Shown piece by piece: positions 25,155-34,015 of a stretch of DNA of 64,000 nt. Source of the DNA: a bacterium 1XD21-13 (GTDB lineage Bacteria; Bacillota; Clostridia; Lachnospirales; Lachnospiraceae); contig QZDX01000017.1 in NCBI GenBank assembly GCA_009917555.1, positions 40,322 through 104,321 of the forward strand, given 5' to 3'. Each line of letters starts with the position of its first letter. The first letter of the stretch is position 1. The notes under the pieces are model-generated. The model was not told where the DNA came from and did not search any database. It was given only the letters and a program-made list of their open reading frames with translations. The position numbers and the translations under genes are program-made.

Positions 25155-25979
25155 ATGAATATTTTGGAATGGCTGAAGGTGCTTCTTCTGGGAGTTGTGG
25201 AGGGTATTACCGAATGGCTTCCCATCAGCAGCACTGGACATATGATTCTAATTGAAGAGTTGGTACATCTTAATGTAAGTGCAGAATTTATGGAAATGTT
25301 CCGGGTGGTAATCCAACTGGGAGCCATCTTGGCTGTGGTAGTGCTCTACTTTGGAAAGCTCTGGCCCTTTACCACGCCCAAAAACGGCTGGATCAAAAAG
25401 GAAACCTGGTCCCTCTGGTTCAAGGTCCTGGCTGCGATTCTTCCTGCCGCCATCATTGGAATCCCCTTTGATGACAAGATTGACGCCATGTTTTACAATT
25501 ACCAGACAGTGGCCATTACGCTGATTCTCTATGGTGTTCTCTTTATTGTGATTGAAAATCGAAATCGGGGCCGAAAGCCCACTGTGCGGAATTTCCGACA
25601 GCTCAGCTTCTCTATGGCCTTTTTTATCGGAGCCTTCCAGGTATTGGCCCTGATTCCCGGAACCTCCCGTTCCGGCGCAACCATACTTGGCGCCATGCTT
25701 CTTGGCCTTGCCCGTCCGGTGGCTGCGGAATTCAGCTTCTTTCTGGGAATCCCGGTGATGTTCGGGGCAAGCCTGTTAAAGCTGGTGAAATTCGGCTTTG
25801 ATTTCACAGGGACGGAAATCGGAATTCTGGTGGTCGGCATGGTTACGGCCTTCCTGGTATCTGTTCTCGCCATTCGCTTCCTGATGAGCTATATTCGGAA
25901 GAATGACTTCAAAGCCTTTGGATATTACCGGATTATTCTTGGTATTCTGGTTCTTGCCTATTTTCTGCTTCTTGGATAA
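25155..25979 (+). CDS. uppP: undecaprenyl-diphosphatase (BacA type)
   Basis: This 274-residue membrane enzyme recycles the C55 lipid carrier of peptidoglycan synthesis and can confer bacitracin tolerance. Active-site motifs are [20 protein letters not shown] near residue 14 and [15 protein letters not shown] near residue 170. Seven or eight hydrophobic segments are visible and length is normal. GAGG precedes the ATG. It is monocistronic and followed by a short inverted sequence. Confidence 0.97.
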   Translation: MNILEWLKVLLLGVVEGITEWLPISSTGHMILIEELVHLNVSAEFMEMFRVVIQLGAILAVVVLYFGKLWPFTTPKNGWIKKETWSLWFKVLAAILPAAIIGIPFDDKIDAMFYNYQTVAITLILYGVLFIVIENRNRGRKPTVRNFRQLSFSMAFFIGAFQVLALIPGTSRSGATILGAMLLGLARPVAAEFSFFLGIPVMFGASLLKLVKFGFDFTGTEIGILVVGMVTAFLVSVLAIRFLMSYIRKNDFKAFGYYRIILGILVLAYFLLLG

Positions 25980-26056
25980 CCCATAGTATTGGAAAAGGAC
26001 ATCAGCATGGATATGGATGCACAACTATCGCTCCTATCCTGCTAATGTCCTCTTTT

Positions 26057-27340
26057 TTATGCCTCCAAAAGCTTCTCCACACTTGCAAGCTTTATGCACA
26101 ATACGAACAAATCCGTGGCAACGGCCAGCTCCTCCTTGGTGGGGAAGGATGGTGCAATACGGATATTGCTGTCCTTGGGGTCCTTTCCGTAGGGGTAGGT
26201 TGCTCCCGCTCCGGTCATTACCACGCCGGCCTCCTTGCACTTGGCTACAATAGCCTTTGCACAGCCCTCCATGGCGTCAAAGGAGATAAAGTAGCCGCCT
26301 CTTGGGCGAATCCAGCTTCCAATCTCAAGACCGCCAAGCTCGCGCTCTAACGTGTCCAGAACTGCCTCAAACTTGGGCCGCATAATGGCCGCATGCTTGC
26401 GCATATGCGCATGGATGCCGTCAATATCCTTGAAAAAGCGTACATGGCGGAGCTGATTCACCTTGTCATGGCCAATGGTCTGAATCATAAGCTGCTTCTT
26501 AATATCCTTCAGATTATTCGGCGATGTGGCAATGCAGGCCACACCTGAGCCCGGAAAGCTAATCTTGGAGGTGGAGCAGAATTTATAAACAAGGTCCGGA
26601 TTTCCCGCCTTCTCGCACTCATCCAGGATCTCCAGCAGAAAATCCTGCTGATCGTCGTATAAATGATGGACACAGTAGGCATTATCCCAGAAAATGCGGA
26701 AATCCTCTGCCGCAGGCTTTAAATGAGCAAACCGCCGTACCGTCTCGTCCGAATAAGTAATTCCCTGAGGATTGGAATACTTGGGAACACACCAGATTCC
26801 CTTGATTGCCGGATCACTGCTCACCAGCTCTTCTACCATATCCATGTCCGGTCCCTCCGGCGTCATGGGAACATTGATCATCTCAATTCCGAAATATTCC
26901 GTAATGGAAAAATGGCGGTCATAGCCGGGAACCGGACATAGAAATTTTACCCGATCTAGCTTGCACCAGGGCGTGTGTCCCATAATGCCATGGGTCATAG
27001 CACGAGCTACCGTATCATACATAACATTCAGGCTGGAATTGCCGTAAATAATCATTTTATCCGGAGATACCTCGGACATCTGGGCCAAAAGCTCCTTTGC
27101 CTCCTTCACGCCATCCAGCACGCCGTAATTCCGGCAGTCCACACCCTCCGAATCCTTCAGATCCGCACTGCTGTTCAGCACGTCCATCATTTCCATAGAA
27201 ATATCAAGCTGCTCTGCACTGGGCTTTCCTCTGGACATGTCCAGGTGCAGATCCTTTGCCTGCGCTTCCTTGTATTTGCTCTCCAGCTCTGCCTTTAACT
27301 GCAAAAGCTCTTCCCTGCTCATTTCCCGGTATGGTTTCAT
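26057..27340 (-). CDS. aspartate aminotransferase, subgroup Ic type (PLP fold type I)
   Basis: This 427-residue PLP enzyme of the Ic-type aspartate aminotransferase group is related to MocR aminotransferase domains. It contains DMSRGKPSAEQLD, IIYGNSSLNVMYD (cofactor phosphate site), CVPKYSNPQGITYSDETV, RIFWDNAYCVHHL (PLP-binding aspartate) and FCSTSKISFPGSG, whose lysine forms the aldimine. It probably interconverts aspartate and oxaloacetate. The hom gene lies 1.1 kb upstream on the same strand, so both may supply the aspartate family, though the HD gene and a terminator lie between. Confidence 0.92.
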   Translation of the reverse strand: MKPYREMSREELLQLKAELESKYKEAQAKDLHLDMSRGKPSAEQLDISMEMMDVLNSSADLKDSEGVDCRNYGVLDGVKEAKELLAQMSEVSPDKMIIYGNSSLNVMYDTVARAMTHGIMGHTPWCKLDRVKFLCPVPGYDRHFSITEYFGIEMINVPMTPEGPDMDMVEELVSSDPAIKGIWCVPKYSNPQGITYSDETVRRFAHLKPAAEDFRIFWDNAYCVHHLYDDQQDFLLEILDECEKAGNPDLVYKFCSTSKISFPGSGVACIATSPNNLKDIKKQLMIQTIGHDKVNQLRHVRFFKDIDGIHAHMRKHAAIMRPKFEAVLDTLERELGGLEIGSWIRPRGGYFISFDAMEGCAKAIVAKCKEAGVVMTGAGATYPYGKDPKDSNIRIAPSFPTKEELAVATDLFVLCIKLASVEKLLEA

Positions 27341-27421
27341 CCTGCTCCTCCTATTCCAGTTCCGTAATACCCTTTTGTCAACGTATTTCCTGTAGCAGAT
27401 TATCCCTTTTTCACAGATTTG

Positions 27422-28009
27422 TCAAGCCGTTTTTCCCTGATCACCAAAAACCTTCTCCACAAGCAGCGCATATTCCTGCCATGTGGGCTGGTCCTTCAGG
27501 TCCTGTAATGCCTCCGCTATGGACCGGTACATCCAGGCATGCATATTCTTGTCCTTTACATTAAAGCGCTCCCAAACCGCATCCCCGATCACGCACACAT
27601 CCCGATGAATGGCCCGCAGGTTGGAAAGCTTGTCTGCCAAAGCCAGCATCTTCGCATCCCGGTCTGCCTTTGTTTTTAGAAAGGCTATGGTCTCCTCCTT
27701 GCGCACCTTCCAGGTAAGGGCCGCCGGAAAGTTCCTTCGCTTGTCCTCTGTCTCCCCAATCACAAGCTCTGTAATTCTACGCCCAAAGCGCGCCAGAAGA
27801 TCATCCTCCGTAGCCTCTGTGTCCTCCAAAACATCATGAAGTACCGCTGCCGCAATGACCTCCTCATCGTCCGTCATGGCAGATACGATTGCCGCTGCCT
27901 CAATGGGATGGACAATGTAGGGAACATTCGTCCCCTTCCGGGTGGTGCCGGAATGAGCCTTTGTAGCGAAAATAATTGCTGTGTCCAATAGTGTCAATAC
28001 CTTCTCCAT
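27422..28009 (-). CDS. HD-domain hydrolase, small alarmone hydrolase-like
   Basis: This 195-residue protein has the RelA/SpoT-type HD hydrolase domain alone. Motifs are AHSGTTRKGTNVPYIVHPIE (first histidines), AAVLHDVLEDTEAT (HD), then EDKRRNF and MLALADKLSNLRAI. It lacks a synthetase domain. By analogy with Mesh1-type enzymes it could hydrolyse (p)ppGpp or a related nucleotide; this is inference. ATG at 28009 is chosen, because GGAGG lies 9 bases before it and falls inside the longer TTG-initiated frame. Confidence 0.88.
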   Translation of the reverse strand: MEKVLTLLDTAIIFATKAHSGTTRKGTNVPYIVHPIEAAAIVSAMTDDEEVIAAAVLHDVLEDTEATEDDLLARFGRRITELVIGETEDKRRNFPAALTWKVRKEETIAFLKTKADRDAKMLALADKLSNLRAIHRDVCVIGDAVWERFNVKDKNMHAWMYRSIAEALQDLKDQPTWQEYALLVEKVFGDQGKTA

Positions 28010-28065
28010 ATATTTTTCCTCCAATAGGATAGGAACCTAACAGCCGGCTTATCCGGACCATTAGG

Positions 28066-28101
28066 AAAAAGCCCCGGCTCTGCTCCCCCATAAGCAGAAC
28101 C
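28066..28101 (-). terminator. terminator of hom
   Basis: GGTTCTGCT and AGCAGAGCC pair over an 8-base loop with GGGGCTTTTT downstream on the minus strand. Confidence 0.75.
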
Positions 28102-28117
28102 AGGCAGCACATTTTTC

Positions 28118-29407
28118 TTATGCATATACACGTAAAATCGTGGAAATTTCCATGATCATAGACATCTCCCCAAGCACCAGAATGGCATCCTTAAAATGCC
28201 GCTCCAATACCTGCTCGGTTATAACTGCAAGCTCGGCCAGTTCACCGCGCTTGTTCTTCTGAATAACCTGGGCAATGCTCACATTATTATTACCGAACAC
28301 AGAGGCAATCCCTGCCAGAACACCAGGGCGATCCTCCACCTGCATACGCAAAAAGTAACGATGACTTGTCTCATCTGCGGGCTTCACCAGAAGATTTTTG
28401 TAGCAGGTACAGCCGATTTTCCCTGTGCTTCCTGCCTGAATGTTACGGACAATCTCAAAAATATCCCCTGCCACGGCACTGCCTGTAGGGAACCTTCCGG
28501 CGCCCCGCCCCAGAAACATGGCATCATCCACAGCGTCCCCGTGAATGAATACTGCATTAAAAGCATCCTGGACAGAGGCCAGAGGATGTTCCTTAGGTAT
28601 CAGCATAGGGTACACCCCTGCCTCTATGCCGTCCCCGGTATTCTTGGCTACGCCCAAAAGCTTGATAACCATATTCAATTCATCGGCATAAGCAATATCT
28701 GCTGCCGTAATCTTTGTAATTCCCTCCGTAAACACATCCCCAAAGGTGACGCGGGAATTAAAAGCGATGGATGCCATAATTGCCACCTTCCGGCCTGCAT
28801 CATGCCCCTCCACATCTGCTGTGGGATCCGATTCCGCATATCCAAGCTCCGTAGCCAGTGCCAATGCATCGGAAAACTCCATTTTATCTTGAGTCATACG
28901 GGTTAAAATGTAATTGGTCGTTCCGTTTACAATCCCCATGACCTCTGTGATATAGTTGGCTGCCAGGCATTGCTTCAAGGGTCGGATAATGGGAATTCCG
29001 CCAGCTACCGCAGCCTCAAACATCAAGTCACATCCGTGCTCCTCTGCGGTATCCAAAAGCTCCCGGCCATAATCCGCCAGCAGATCCTTATTGGCTGTCA
29101 CCACATGCTTTCCACTTTTTAAGGCCTGCAAAAGATAGGTGCGGGCCGGCTCAATCCCGCCCATCAATTCAATGACAATCTCTATGTCCTGATCCTCCAG
29201 GATCTCCTCCCAGTCCTCTGTAAACAAAGCGGCATCCATACCGGGCCTCTGTCTTCCCTTATCACGGACCAGAATCCTTGTAATCTCCACATAAGCTCCA
29301 AGCTTTTTGGGCATCTCCTCTCTCTGGCGCTTCAGAATCTCATAAACGCCTCCGCCCACTGTGCCTGCTCCCAAAAGCGCAGCCTTTATTACCGGAATCT
29401 CTCCCAT
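28118..29407 (-). CDS. hom: homoserine dehydrogenase
   Basis: This 429-residue enzyme reduces aspartate semialdehyde to homoserine for threonine and methionine synthesis. An NAD(P)-binding GAGTVGGGVYEILK lies near residue 13. VTANKDLLADYG, FEAAVAGGIPIIRPL, NYILTRM and GYAESDPTADVEGHDAGRK form the catalytic core. A C-terminal ACT domain (~350-425, YFLRMQVEDRPGVLAGIA) probably senses threonine. thrB and thrC are not adjacent. Confidence 0.97.
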   Translation of the reverse strand: MGEIPVIKAALLGAGTVGGGVYEILKRQREEMPKKLGAYVEITRILVRDKGRQRPGMDAALFTEDWEEILEDQDIEIVIELMGGIEPARTYLLQALKSGKHVVTANKDLLADYGRELLDTAEEHGCDLMFEAAVAGGIPIIRPLKQCLAANYITEVMGIVNGTTNYILTRMTQDKMEFSDALALATELGYAESDPTADVEGHDAGRKVAIMASIAFNSRVTFGDVFTEGITKITAADIAYADELNMVIKLLGVAKNTGDGIEAGVYPMLIPKEHPLASVQDAFNAVFIHGDAVDDAMFLGRGAGRFPTGSAVAGDIFEIVRNIQAGSTGKIGCTCYKNLLVKPADETSHRYFLRMQVEDRPGVLAGIASVFGNNNVSIAQVIQKNKRGELAELAVITEQVLERHFKDAILVLGEMSMIMEISTILRVYA

Positions 29408-29469
29408 TTTCTTTCTCCTGTCTGTCTAAGGCTCTCTTCCGCCATTCTCTTTCATCAGTAACAACTTTT

Positions 29470-29561
29470 TTACCCTCAGAGGGCAAGGGCTCCTGCGGTT
29501 CCTTATCCACTGAGGGTAATCCCACCTTATTAGTGTACTATGATTTGACAGACATGTCAAA
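29470..29561 (-). promoter_or_regulatory. hom promoter, palindromic -35 and leader stem
   Basis: TTGACA (29560-29555), a 17-base spacer and TACACT (29537-29532) on the minus strand. The -35 lies inside the palindrome TTTGACA-N4-TGTCAAA (29544-29561). In the leader TTACCCTCAG and CTGAGGGTAA (29470-29479 and 29510-29519) form a 10-bp stem. It is followed by A, not T, so it is not a terminator for hom. A repressor site over the -35 is plausible. Confidence 0.6.
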
Positions 29562-29578
29562 AAACTTTTACAGATTTT

Positions 29579-30100
29579 TCAAAAATGCTCCTTTAGCCAC
29601 CGCATACACTCCCGGTAATCCGGCAATATTCCCTCCACGATCGCATAAAATGCCCTGGAATGGTTCATCTCCCTTCTGTGGGCCAGTTCATGGACCACCA
29701 CATAGTCCTGGACGCGCTCCGGACAGAGCATAAGCTTCCAGTTGTAGTTCAGATTCCCCTTGGCGCTGCAGCTTCCCCACCGGGTTTTTTGGCTCCGAAT
29801 GGAAATCCGTCCGTAGGTAACTCCCATCCTCTCGGCATAGTAGGCAGTCTTTTCCCCCAGCACCCGGCGGGCCTGCTCCCGGTAGGCAATCTCCTCCTCC
29901 TGGGTGGGAACCGGAAATTCGCTTTGGTGATTCCTCTGCTCCAAAAGCTTCCTTTGAATCCACGGCTCATGCTGCTGCACAAAGGTCTCAATCCGGCCGG
30001 CGGGATACCTAAGAGGCGCCCGCACCAATATTCTTCCCTCCCTGGTCACCTGCAAGGCCAGGGTCCGGCGCCTGCTGCGTATTATTTCATAAGAAATCAT
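29579..30100 (-). CDS. YgjP-like zinc metallopeptidase-domain protein
   Basis: This 173-residue protein has the YgjP/WLM-type metal-dependent hydrolase domain (formerly DUF45). KTRWGSCSAKGNLNYNWKLM is the family signature, followed by VVHELAHRREMNHSRAFY, where HELAH plus a further histidine bind zinc. It is shorter than the usual ~230 residues, with a compact N-terminus. Members occur near DNA-repair genes and may cleave proteins in DNA-protein crosslinks, as Spartan/Wss1 relatives do; that role is inference. It overlaps the gene upstream by 14 bases, making it the third gene of the SOS-type operon. Confidence 0.87.
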   Translation of the reverse strand: MISYEIIRSRRRTLALQVTREGRILVRAPLRYPAGRIETFVQQHEPWIQRKLLEQRNHQSEFPVPTQEEEIAYREQARRVLGEKTAYYAERMGVTYGRISIRSQKTRWGSCSAKGNLNYNWKLMLCPERVQDYVVVHELAHRREMNHSRAFYAIVEGILPDYRECMRWLKEHF

Positions 30101-30908
30101 TTGTCATGCTCCTTCCCATTGATTCCTCCTGTGCTTCATCCCGTTCATGCTGAAACTCTGTCATGCATCCACGAAAACGCAGGGGAAGAAGTCCCTGCTG
30201 ACATCTGGGATTCCTGCGCTCCTCAATGGCGATGCTTTTACAGAAGCTCTTCCATAGCTCCTGAAATTCCGCCTCCTGTTGGGAGCGGTGATCCAGATAT
30301 TCCAGGTTCAGCTCCCCGGCATCCACCAGAGCCCACAGGGAGCCCTTTGGATGGACTGCCATCACACCGCGCCGCTTATCATGAATCACCCAATTCTCCT
30401 GCTGAAAACGATCTGCAAAATGAGGAGCCAAGAGGGGCAAAACCGCATAAGCCGGCTCAATAACACTGTAAAGCACGCCGTTCTCCAGCTCTTCAAAGCG
30501 CACAAAGCCCATATAGCGGTGAGCCTCATGCCACGCCTTGATCCGAAGCCTCATAACCAGAGAAACATCCGGATTCTGGAGACAATTCACCACCTGATGT
30601 CCGTTCTTCATATGAAGCCCCAGGACAACCATCCTATAGATAGCATCCGCCCTGCCGCTGTCCGTGCAGGCCGCCGCATAGCAGACCGCCTCAAAGGCTT
30701 CCTCTCCCAATCTCTGCCGGATAGTACGCAGTACCTTCTCCGCCTTAACCCCGTCCGTCTCCACCTGACGGTACTCACAGAACAGTTCCAGGGTGTCCTG
30801 TGCATCTGTTTTCAGTTTTACCTGATTGTGCCCGAGGCGGCTGTCCCAGGCATCATAAATCCCGGTCAGAATTCCATCCAGGCTGTCCTCACACCAAAAT
30901 ATAGTCAT
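30087..30908 (-). CDS. putative DNA metabolism protein of the TIGR03915 type
   Basis: This ~273-residue protein starts at MTIFWCEDSLDGILTGIYDA. That is the usual family start, with AAGGGA 9 bases before it; an alternative ATG lies 8 codons earlier. Motifs include YAAACTDSGRADAIYRMVVL and KAWHEAHRYMGFVRFEEL, then VIEPAYAVLPLLAPHFADR. The family is found next to the radical SAM gene upstream and, in other genomes, linked or fused to uracil-DNA glycosylase. The reaction is unknown; the pair is thought to repair or modify DNA. Organisation: radical SAM gene, 26-base gap, this gene, then overlap with the YgjP-like gene. Confidence 0.88.
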   Translation of the reverse strand: MTIFWCEDSLDGILTGIYDAWDSRLGHNQVKLKTDAQDTLELFCEYRQVETDGVKAEKVLRTIRQRLGEEAFEAVCYAAACTDSGRADAIYRMVVLGLHMKNGHQVVNCLQNPDVSLVMRLRIKAWHEAHRYMGFVRFEELENGVLYSVIEPAYAVLPLLAPHFADRFQQENWVIHDKRRGVMAVHPKGSLWALVDAGELNLEYLDHRSQQEAEFQELWKSFCKSIAIEERRNPRCQQGLLPLRFRGCMTEFQHERDEAQEESMGRSMTNDFL

Positions 30909-30934
30909 AGATTTTATTCCCTTCCCCAGCATCC

Positions 30935-32254
30935 TCACGCCCCAGGGGGCAGAGAAAAATTCTGATCGTCAAAGAGGGATAGCTGACGATACGTAACCTG
31001 CTCCCCCACCCCAAAGGGCAGCCGCTCCTTCACATTCAGAAGATTCCGTGTAATATAGTCCTCCTCAATCCGAATGGGATACATGGTCCGTCCCCGGCAG
31101 GTAATAAAGTAGAGAGCACGCTTCAGCACCACGCCCATTCTTTTTAAATCCGGGAAATCCAGGCTCCCCAGCCTCCTGGCTTTGACAATCCGCTGGGCGG
31201 AGCGCACCCCGATTCCCGGAACCCGCAGCAGTGTCATATAGTCCGCCCGGTTAATCTCCACGGGAAACTGCTCCAAATGGCGCAGCGCCCAATCGCACTT
31301 GGGGTCCAGAAGCACATTAAAATTGGGCTTGTCCTCGGAAAGCAGCTCCGAGGCCCGAAAGCCATAATAACGCAGAAGCCAGTCTGCCTGATACAGACGG
31401 TGTTCCCGCAAAAGAGGCGGACCGCCGGGAAGAGCCGGAAGCAGGCTATCCTCATTGACACGCACAAAGGCGGAATAGAATACCCTCTTCAGCGCAAACT
31501 TCTGGTAAAGGGATTCTGCTACAGATACAATCTGATAATCATTCTCCGGCGTCGCCCCGATAATCATCTGGGTGGACTGTCCGGCCGGCACAAACCGGGG
31601 CGCACTGCGGTAAAGGGCCAGCTCGTTTCGATTCTCCTCCATGCGGTTCTGAACCTGACGCATGGGAGTAAGAATCCGTGTCCGTGTTTTATTAGGGGCA
31701 AGCCTTTTTAGCCCCTCTGCCGTAGGGAGCTCCAGATTCACGCTCATCCGGTCCGCCAGATAACCGGTCTGCTCAATCAGCCTGGGATCGGCTCCCGGAA
31801 TAGCTTTCACATGGATATAACCCCCAAAGCCGTACTCATGCCGCAGCTTATAGAGGGTCTGATAGAGCAGCTCCATGGTATAGCTGGGACTTTTCAGGAT
31901 TCCGGAGCTCAAAAACAAGCCCTCAATGTAATTTCGCCTGTAAAATCCCATAGTCAGATCGCAAACCTCCTGAGGCGTAAATGCTGCCCTGGGTACATCA
32001 TTGGAGGATCGGTTGAGACAGTATCGGCAGTTGTAGATGCATTCATTGGTAAAGAGAATCTTCAACAGGGAAATACAGCGCCCGTCTGCGGAAAAGCTGT
32101 GGCAGATCCCCGCATTTACACAATTTCCCACGCCCTTTCCTGTGTTTGACCGCTCCGTACCGCTGGAGGTACAGGCCACATCATACTTGGCAGCATCTGA
32201 CAGGATATTCAGTTTTTCCATCAGGGTCATACTTTCTGGTACTCGGACCTTCAT
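30935..32254 (-). CDS. putative DNA modification/repair radical SAM protein (TIGR03916 type)
   Basis: This 439-residue protein has the radical SAM cluster motif C-IYN-C-RY-C (in FTNECIYNCRYCLNRSSND, ~80), a TIM-barrel middle with AIPGADPRLIEQTGY and LELPTAEGLKRLAP, and a C-terminal helix-hairpin-helix (RVPGIGVRSAQRIVKAR, ~350), which implies DNA contact. It would use SAM and a 4Fe-4S cluster for a radical reaction on DNA. Its promoter carries two LexA-type boxes, which fits a DNA-damage response. Start ATG follows GGAAGAGG. Confidence 0.9.
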   Translation of the reverse strand: MKVRVPESMTLMEKLNILSDAAKYDVACTSSGTERSNTGKGVGNCVNAGICHSFSADGRCISLLKILFTNECIYNCRYCLNRSSNDVPRAAFTPQEVCDLTMGFYRRNYIEGLFLSSGILKSPSYTMELLYQTLYKLRHEYGFGGYIHVKAIPGADPRLIEQTGYLADRMSVNLELPTAEGLKRLAPNKTRTRILTPMRQVQNRMEENRNELALYRSAPRFVPAGQSTQMIIGATPENDYQIVSVAESLYQKFALKRVFYSAFVRVNEDSLLPALPGGPPLLREHRLYQADWLLRYYGFRASELLSEDKPNFNVLLDPKCDWALRHLEQFPVEINRADYMTLLRVPGIGVRSAQRIVKARRLGSLDFPDLKRMGVVLKRALYFITCRGRTMYPIRIEEDYITRNLLNVKERLPFGVGEQVTYRQLSLFDDQNFSLPPGA

Positions 32255-32277
32255 TTCTCTTCCTCTTCCTTTTAAAC

Positions 32278-32333
32278 AAACATTTGTTCCCGAACGTTTG
32301 TTTTATTCTACCACAGGAGAGGGAAAGTTACAA
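32278..32333 (-). promoter_or_regulatory. promoter with two SOS (LexA) boxes
   Basis: On the minus strand TTGTAA (32333-32328), 17 bases and TAGAAT (32310-32305) give a start near 32298. A GAAC-N4-GTTT box lies on the plus strand at 32292-32303 and another on the minus strand at 32289-32278, directly over and after the start site. They match the Gram-positive LexA/DinR consensus GAAC-N4-GTTC with one base change each. Repression by LexA and induction by DNA damage are inferred. Confidence 0.78.
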
Positions 32334-32370
32334 GTACTAAAATAATGAAATCATAACAAAAGCAGCCACC

Positions 32371-33177
32371 CTATACCATATTTTTCAGCCGGGCCGCTAT
32401 GCCGTCAATGGCCACCTTAAGATACTCAAACACCTCCCCGGAATTTTCACAATATAATTGCACGAAGCTTTTCCAGACGTCCCCCAACTGATTTTTGATC
32501 TCCGAAAGCTCCATTTCTGCCAAATAATGCCGTAAAAGCAGGGCATCCTCCTGGGAAAGCCTTTCTTGTTCTAAAGGCTTTTGAAGCAGAAGAGCTCCTG
32601 CCATGGAGGACAGCAAGGTTTCACAGAGATTGTCCACCATTTCCACCCCTTCCCCATAGCGAGAACGCAGCACCCGGTTGACAAAGTCCTCCGGAAATGC
32701 CTTTAAGAAATGCTGTTCCAGGTCAATGCACACCAGAAACTCATAGATCCGGTCAATCCCCGTATACCCGGACAAATCCTTTAAAACAGGATAATCCAGC
32801 GTTAAAATGGTATCCTGAGGATTGAATTCCACATCATAGCGCCGGAAAAATTCAGGCATGCCCTTAAGAATCGTCTCGGACAGGTACGGATTTCCATAGG
32901 AAGAAAATTCCGGCAAAAGCTCGTGATACAACTTCAGGGCTTTCTTTACCTTTTTCTCTACGGCTCCCTTTCCTGCCTCATAGATCTGTCTGGCTGATGT
33001 TCCCTGGATATCCGCAACCGCCCAGGGCGTCTCAAGCTCCGTCTCCCGGATGCAGTACAACACCGCCTCCATCAGCTGCTCCGCCTTTTCATAGGAAACG
33101 GATGTGCTGTCCATCCCGGTGTATCGTTCCACTAATCTTCCCACAATGGGAAGCAGCTCCTCCATTTCAAAATGCAT
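32371..33177 (-). CDS. DUF6179-like protein
   Basis: This 268-residue, mostly helical, acidic protein has unknown function. It resembles the DUF6179 family as I remember it: GMDSTSVSYEKAEQLMEAVL, FRRYDVEFNPQDTILTLDYP and GYTGIDRIYEFLVCIDLEQ. There is no signal peptide, membrane segment or catalytic motif. The gene directly upstream encodes a DUF6323-like protein; the two families commonly occur side by side in Lachnospiraceae, which suggests a joint role. It ends 117 bases before the radical SAM gene start. Confidence 0.75.
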   Translation of the reverse strand: MHFEMEELLPIVGRLVERYTGMDSTSVSYEKAEQLMEAVLYCIRETELETPWAVADIQGTSARQIYEAGKGAVEKKVKKALKLYHELLPEFSSYGNPYLSETILKGMPEFFRRYDVEFNPQDTILTLDYPVLKDLSGYTGIDRIYEFLVCIDLEQHFLKAFPEDFVNRVLRSRYGEGVEMVDNLCETLLSSMAGALLLQKPLEQERLSQEDALLLRHYLAEMELSEIKNQLGDVWKSFVQLYCENSGEVFEYLKVAIDGIAARLKNMV

Positions 33178-33209
33178 CCTAATCCCCCTTTGATTTTAAG
33201 TACCATCCT

Positions 33210-33737
33210 TTAAAATAAGTCAGCCAATGCCTCCAGATACAATTCCCGATCCCACCGCTTCACTTCATCAAACTTCGCATACTCCCCATATCCCTCCGAA
33301 GCCTGATATCCCCGATACCCCGCCCGGATGGCTTCTGCAAAAATGCGTAGACAGGTCCCCTCCAGATATCCCAGGTCTCCAAAGCACACCTCCTCAAACT
33401 GCTCCCTCATAAAATGCAGCAGCTCTTCATCGGTAATCTCATCATGCATTTCATTTTTATAGAGATAAAAAATCTCCTGAAGCCGAATCAGCGTGTCCAC
33501 ATAGTTATTCTGATCCACAAAATCAGAATCGCAGAACTGCTCAATGAGCCTTGGCAGAATCCCGGAGCCGAACTCCACACGCCGCTCCTCCTTCAATACC
33601 TGGGATCGCTCCTCCACCAGCAGCCTTGCATCCTGCTCCGTCAGCACAAGCCCGTACCGGGCAGTCATCTGGTTGGTTTCCAGCACCTTTGCCAGTTGAT
33701 TTTTTTGCTGTAATAAAACCATCCAATCCTTTTCCAA
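33210..33737 (-). CDS. DUF6323-like protein
   Basis: This 175-residue helical protein has unknown function: NQMTARYGLVLTEQDARLLV, VEFGSGILPRLIEQFCDSDF and LQEIFYLYKNEMHDEITDEE. It resembles the DUF6323 family. The partner DUF6179-like gene follows after 32 bases. A TATAAT with a weak -35 (TGGTAA) on the minus strand near 33830-33858 may start the pair. Nothing shows the activity. Confidence 0.75.
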   Translation of the reverse strand: MEKDWMVLLQQKNQLAKVLETNQMTARYGLVLTEQDARLLVEERSQVLKEERRVEFGSGILPRLIEQFCDSDFVDQNNYVDTLIRLQEIFYLYKNEMHDEITDEELLHFMREQFEEVCFGDLGYLEGTCLRIFAEAIRAGYRGYQASEGYGEYAKFDEVKRWDRELYLEALADLF

Positions 33738-33860
33738 TAAATCGCCTCCCCCTTACATTCTATAAAATAACAACCGTCTTCAAAAATAATGTCAGCTCTA
33801 ACCGTTCTCCAAACTACTACGAAAAATGATTATAGCACCGCCCATATTTCCTTACCAGTC

Positions 33861-33889
33861 TTGAATTTTTCCAATTTTTGTAGTATAAT
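33861..33889 (+). promoter_or_regulatory. strong plus-strand promoter facing a hairpin
   Basis: TTGAAT (33861-33866), a 17-base spacer and TATAAT (33884-33889). The only thing downstream on this strand is the hairpin starting five bases later, so the product would be a transcript of about 40-50 nt. Confidence 0.55.
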
Positions 33890-33893
33890 AGAT

Positions 33894-33941
33894 ACATAGA
33901 AAAAGGGAACAGACCTACGCATCTGTTCCCTTTTTCTATGT
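33894..33941. terminator. 20-bp-arm perfect hairpin, bidirectional terminator
   Basis: Positions 33894-33913 and 33922-33941 are exact complements around an 8-base loop. Each arm holds an AAAAAGGG/CCCTTTTT core, giving a T-run in both directions. It would end uraA (minus) and the tiny plus-strand transcript. Confidence 0.8.
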
Positions 33942-34015
33942 AATCTATCTCATTTGCATCTAACCATTATGCACCTGTACAGGCGCGAACCGATGGGCTC
34001 TGTGAGCGGAATTTC

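Noticed and set aside
29340..29525. 61-codon frame in the hom leader
   Set aside because: It overlaps the start of hom in another frame and has low-complexity charged content; it contains the leader stem instead of a protein signal.
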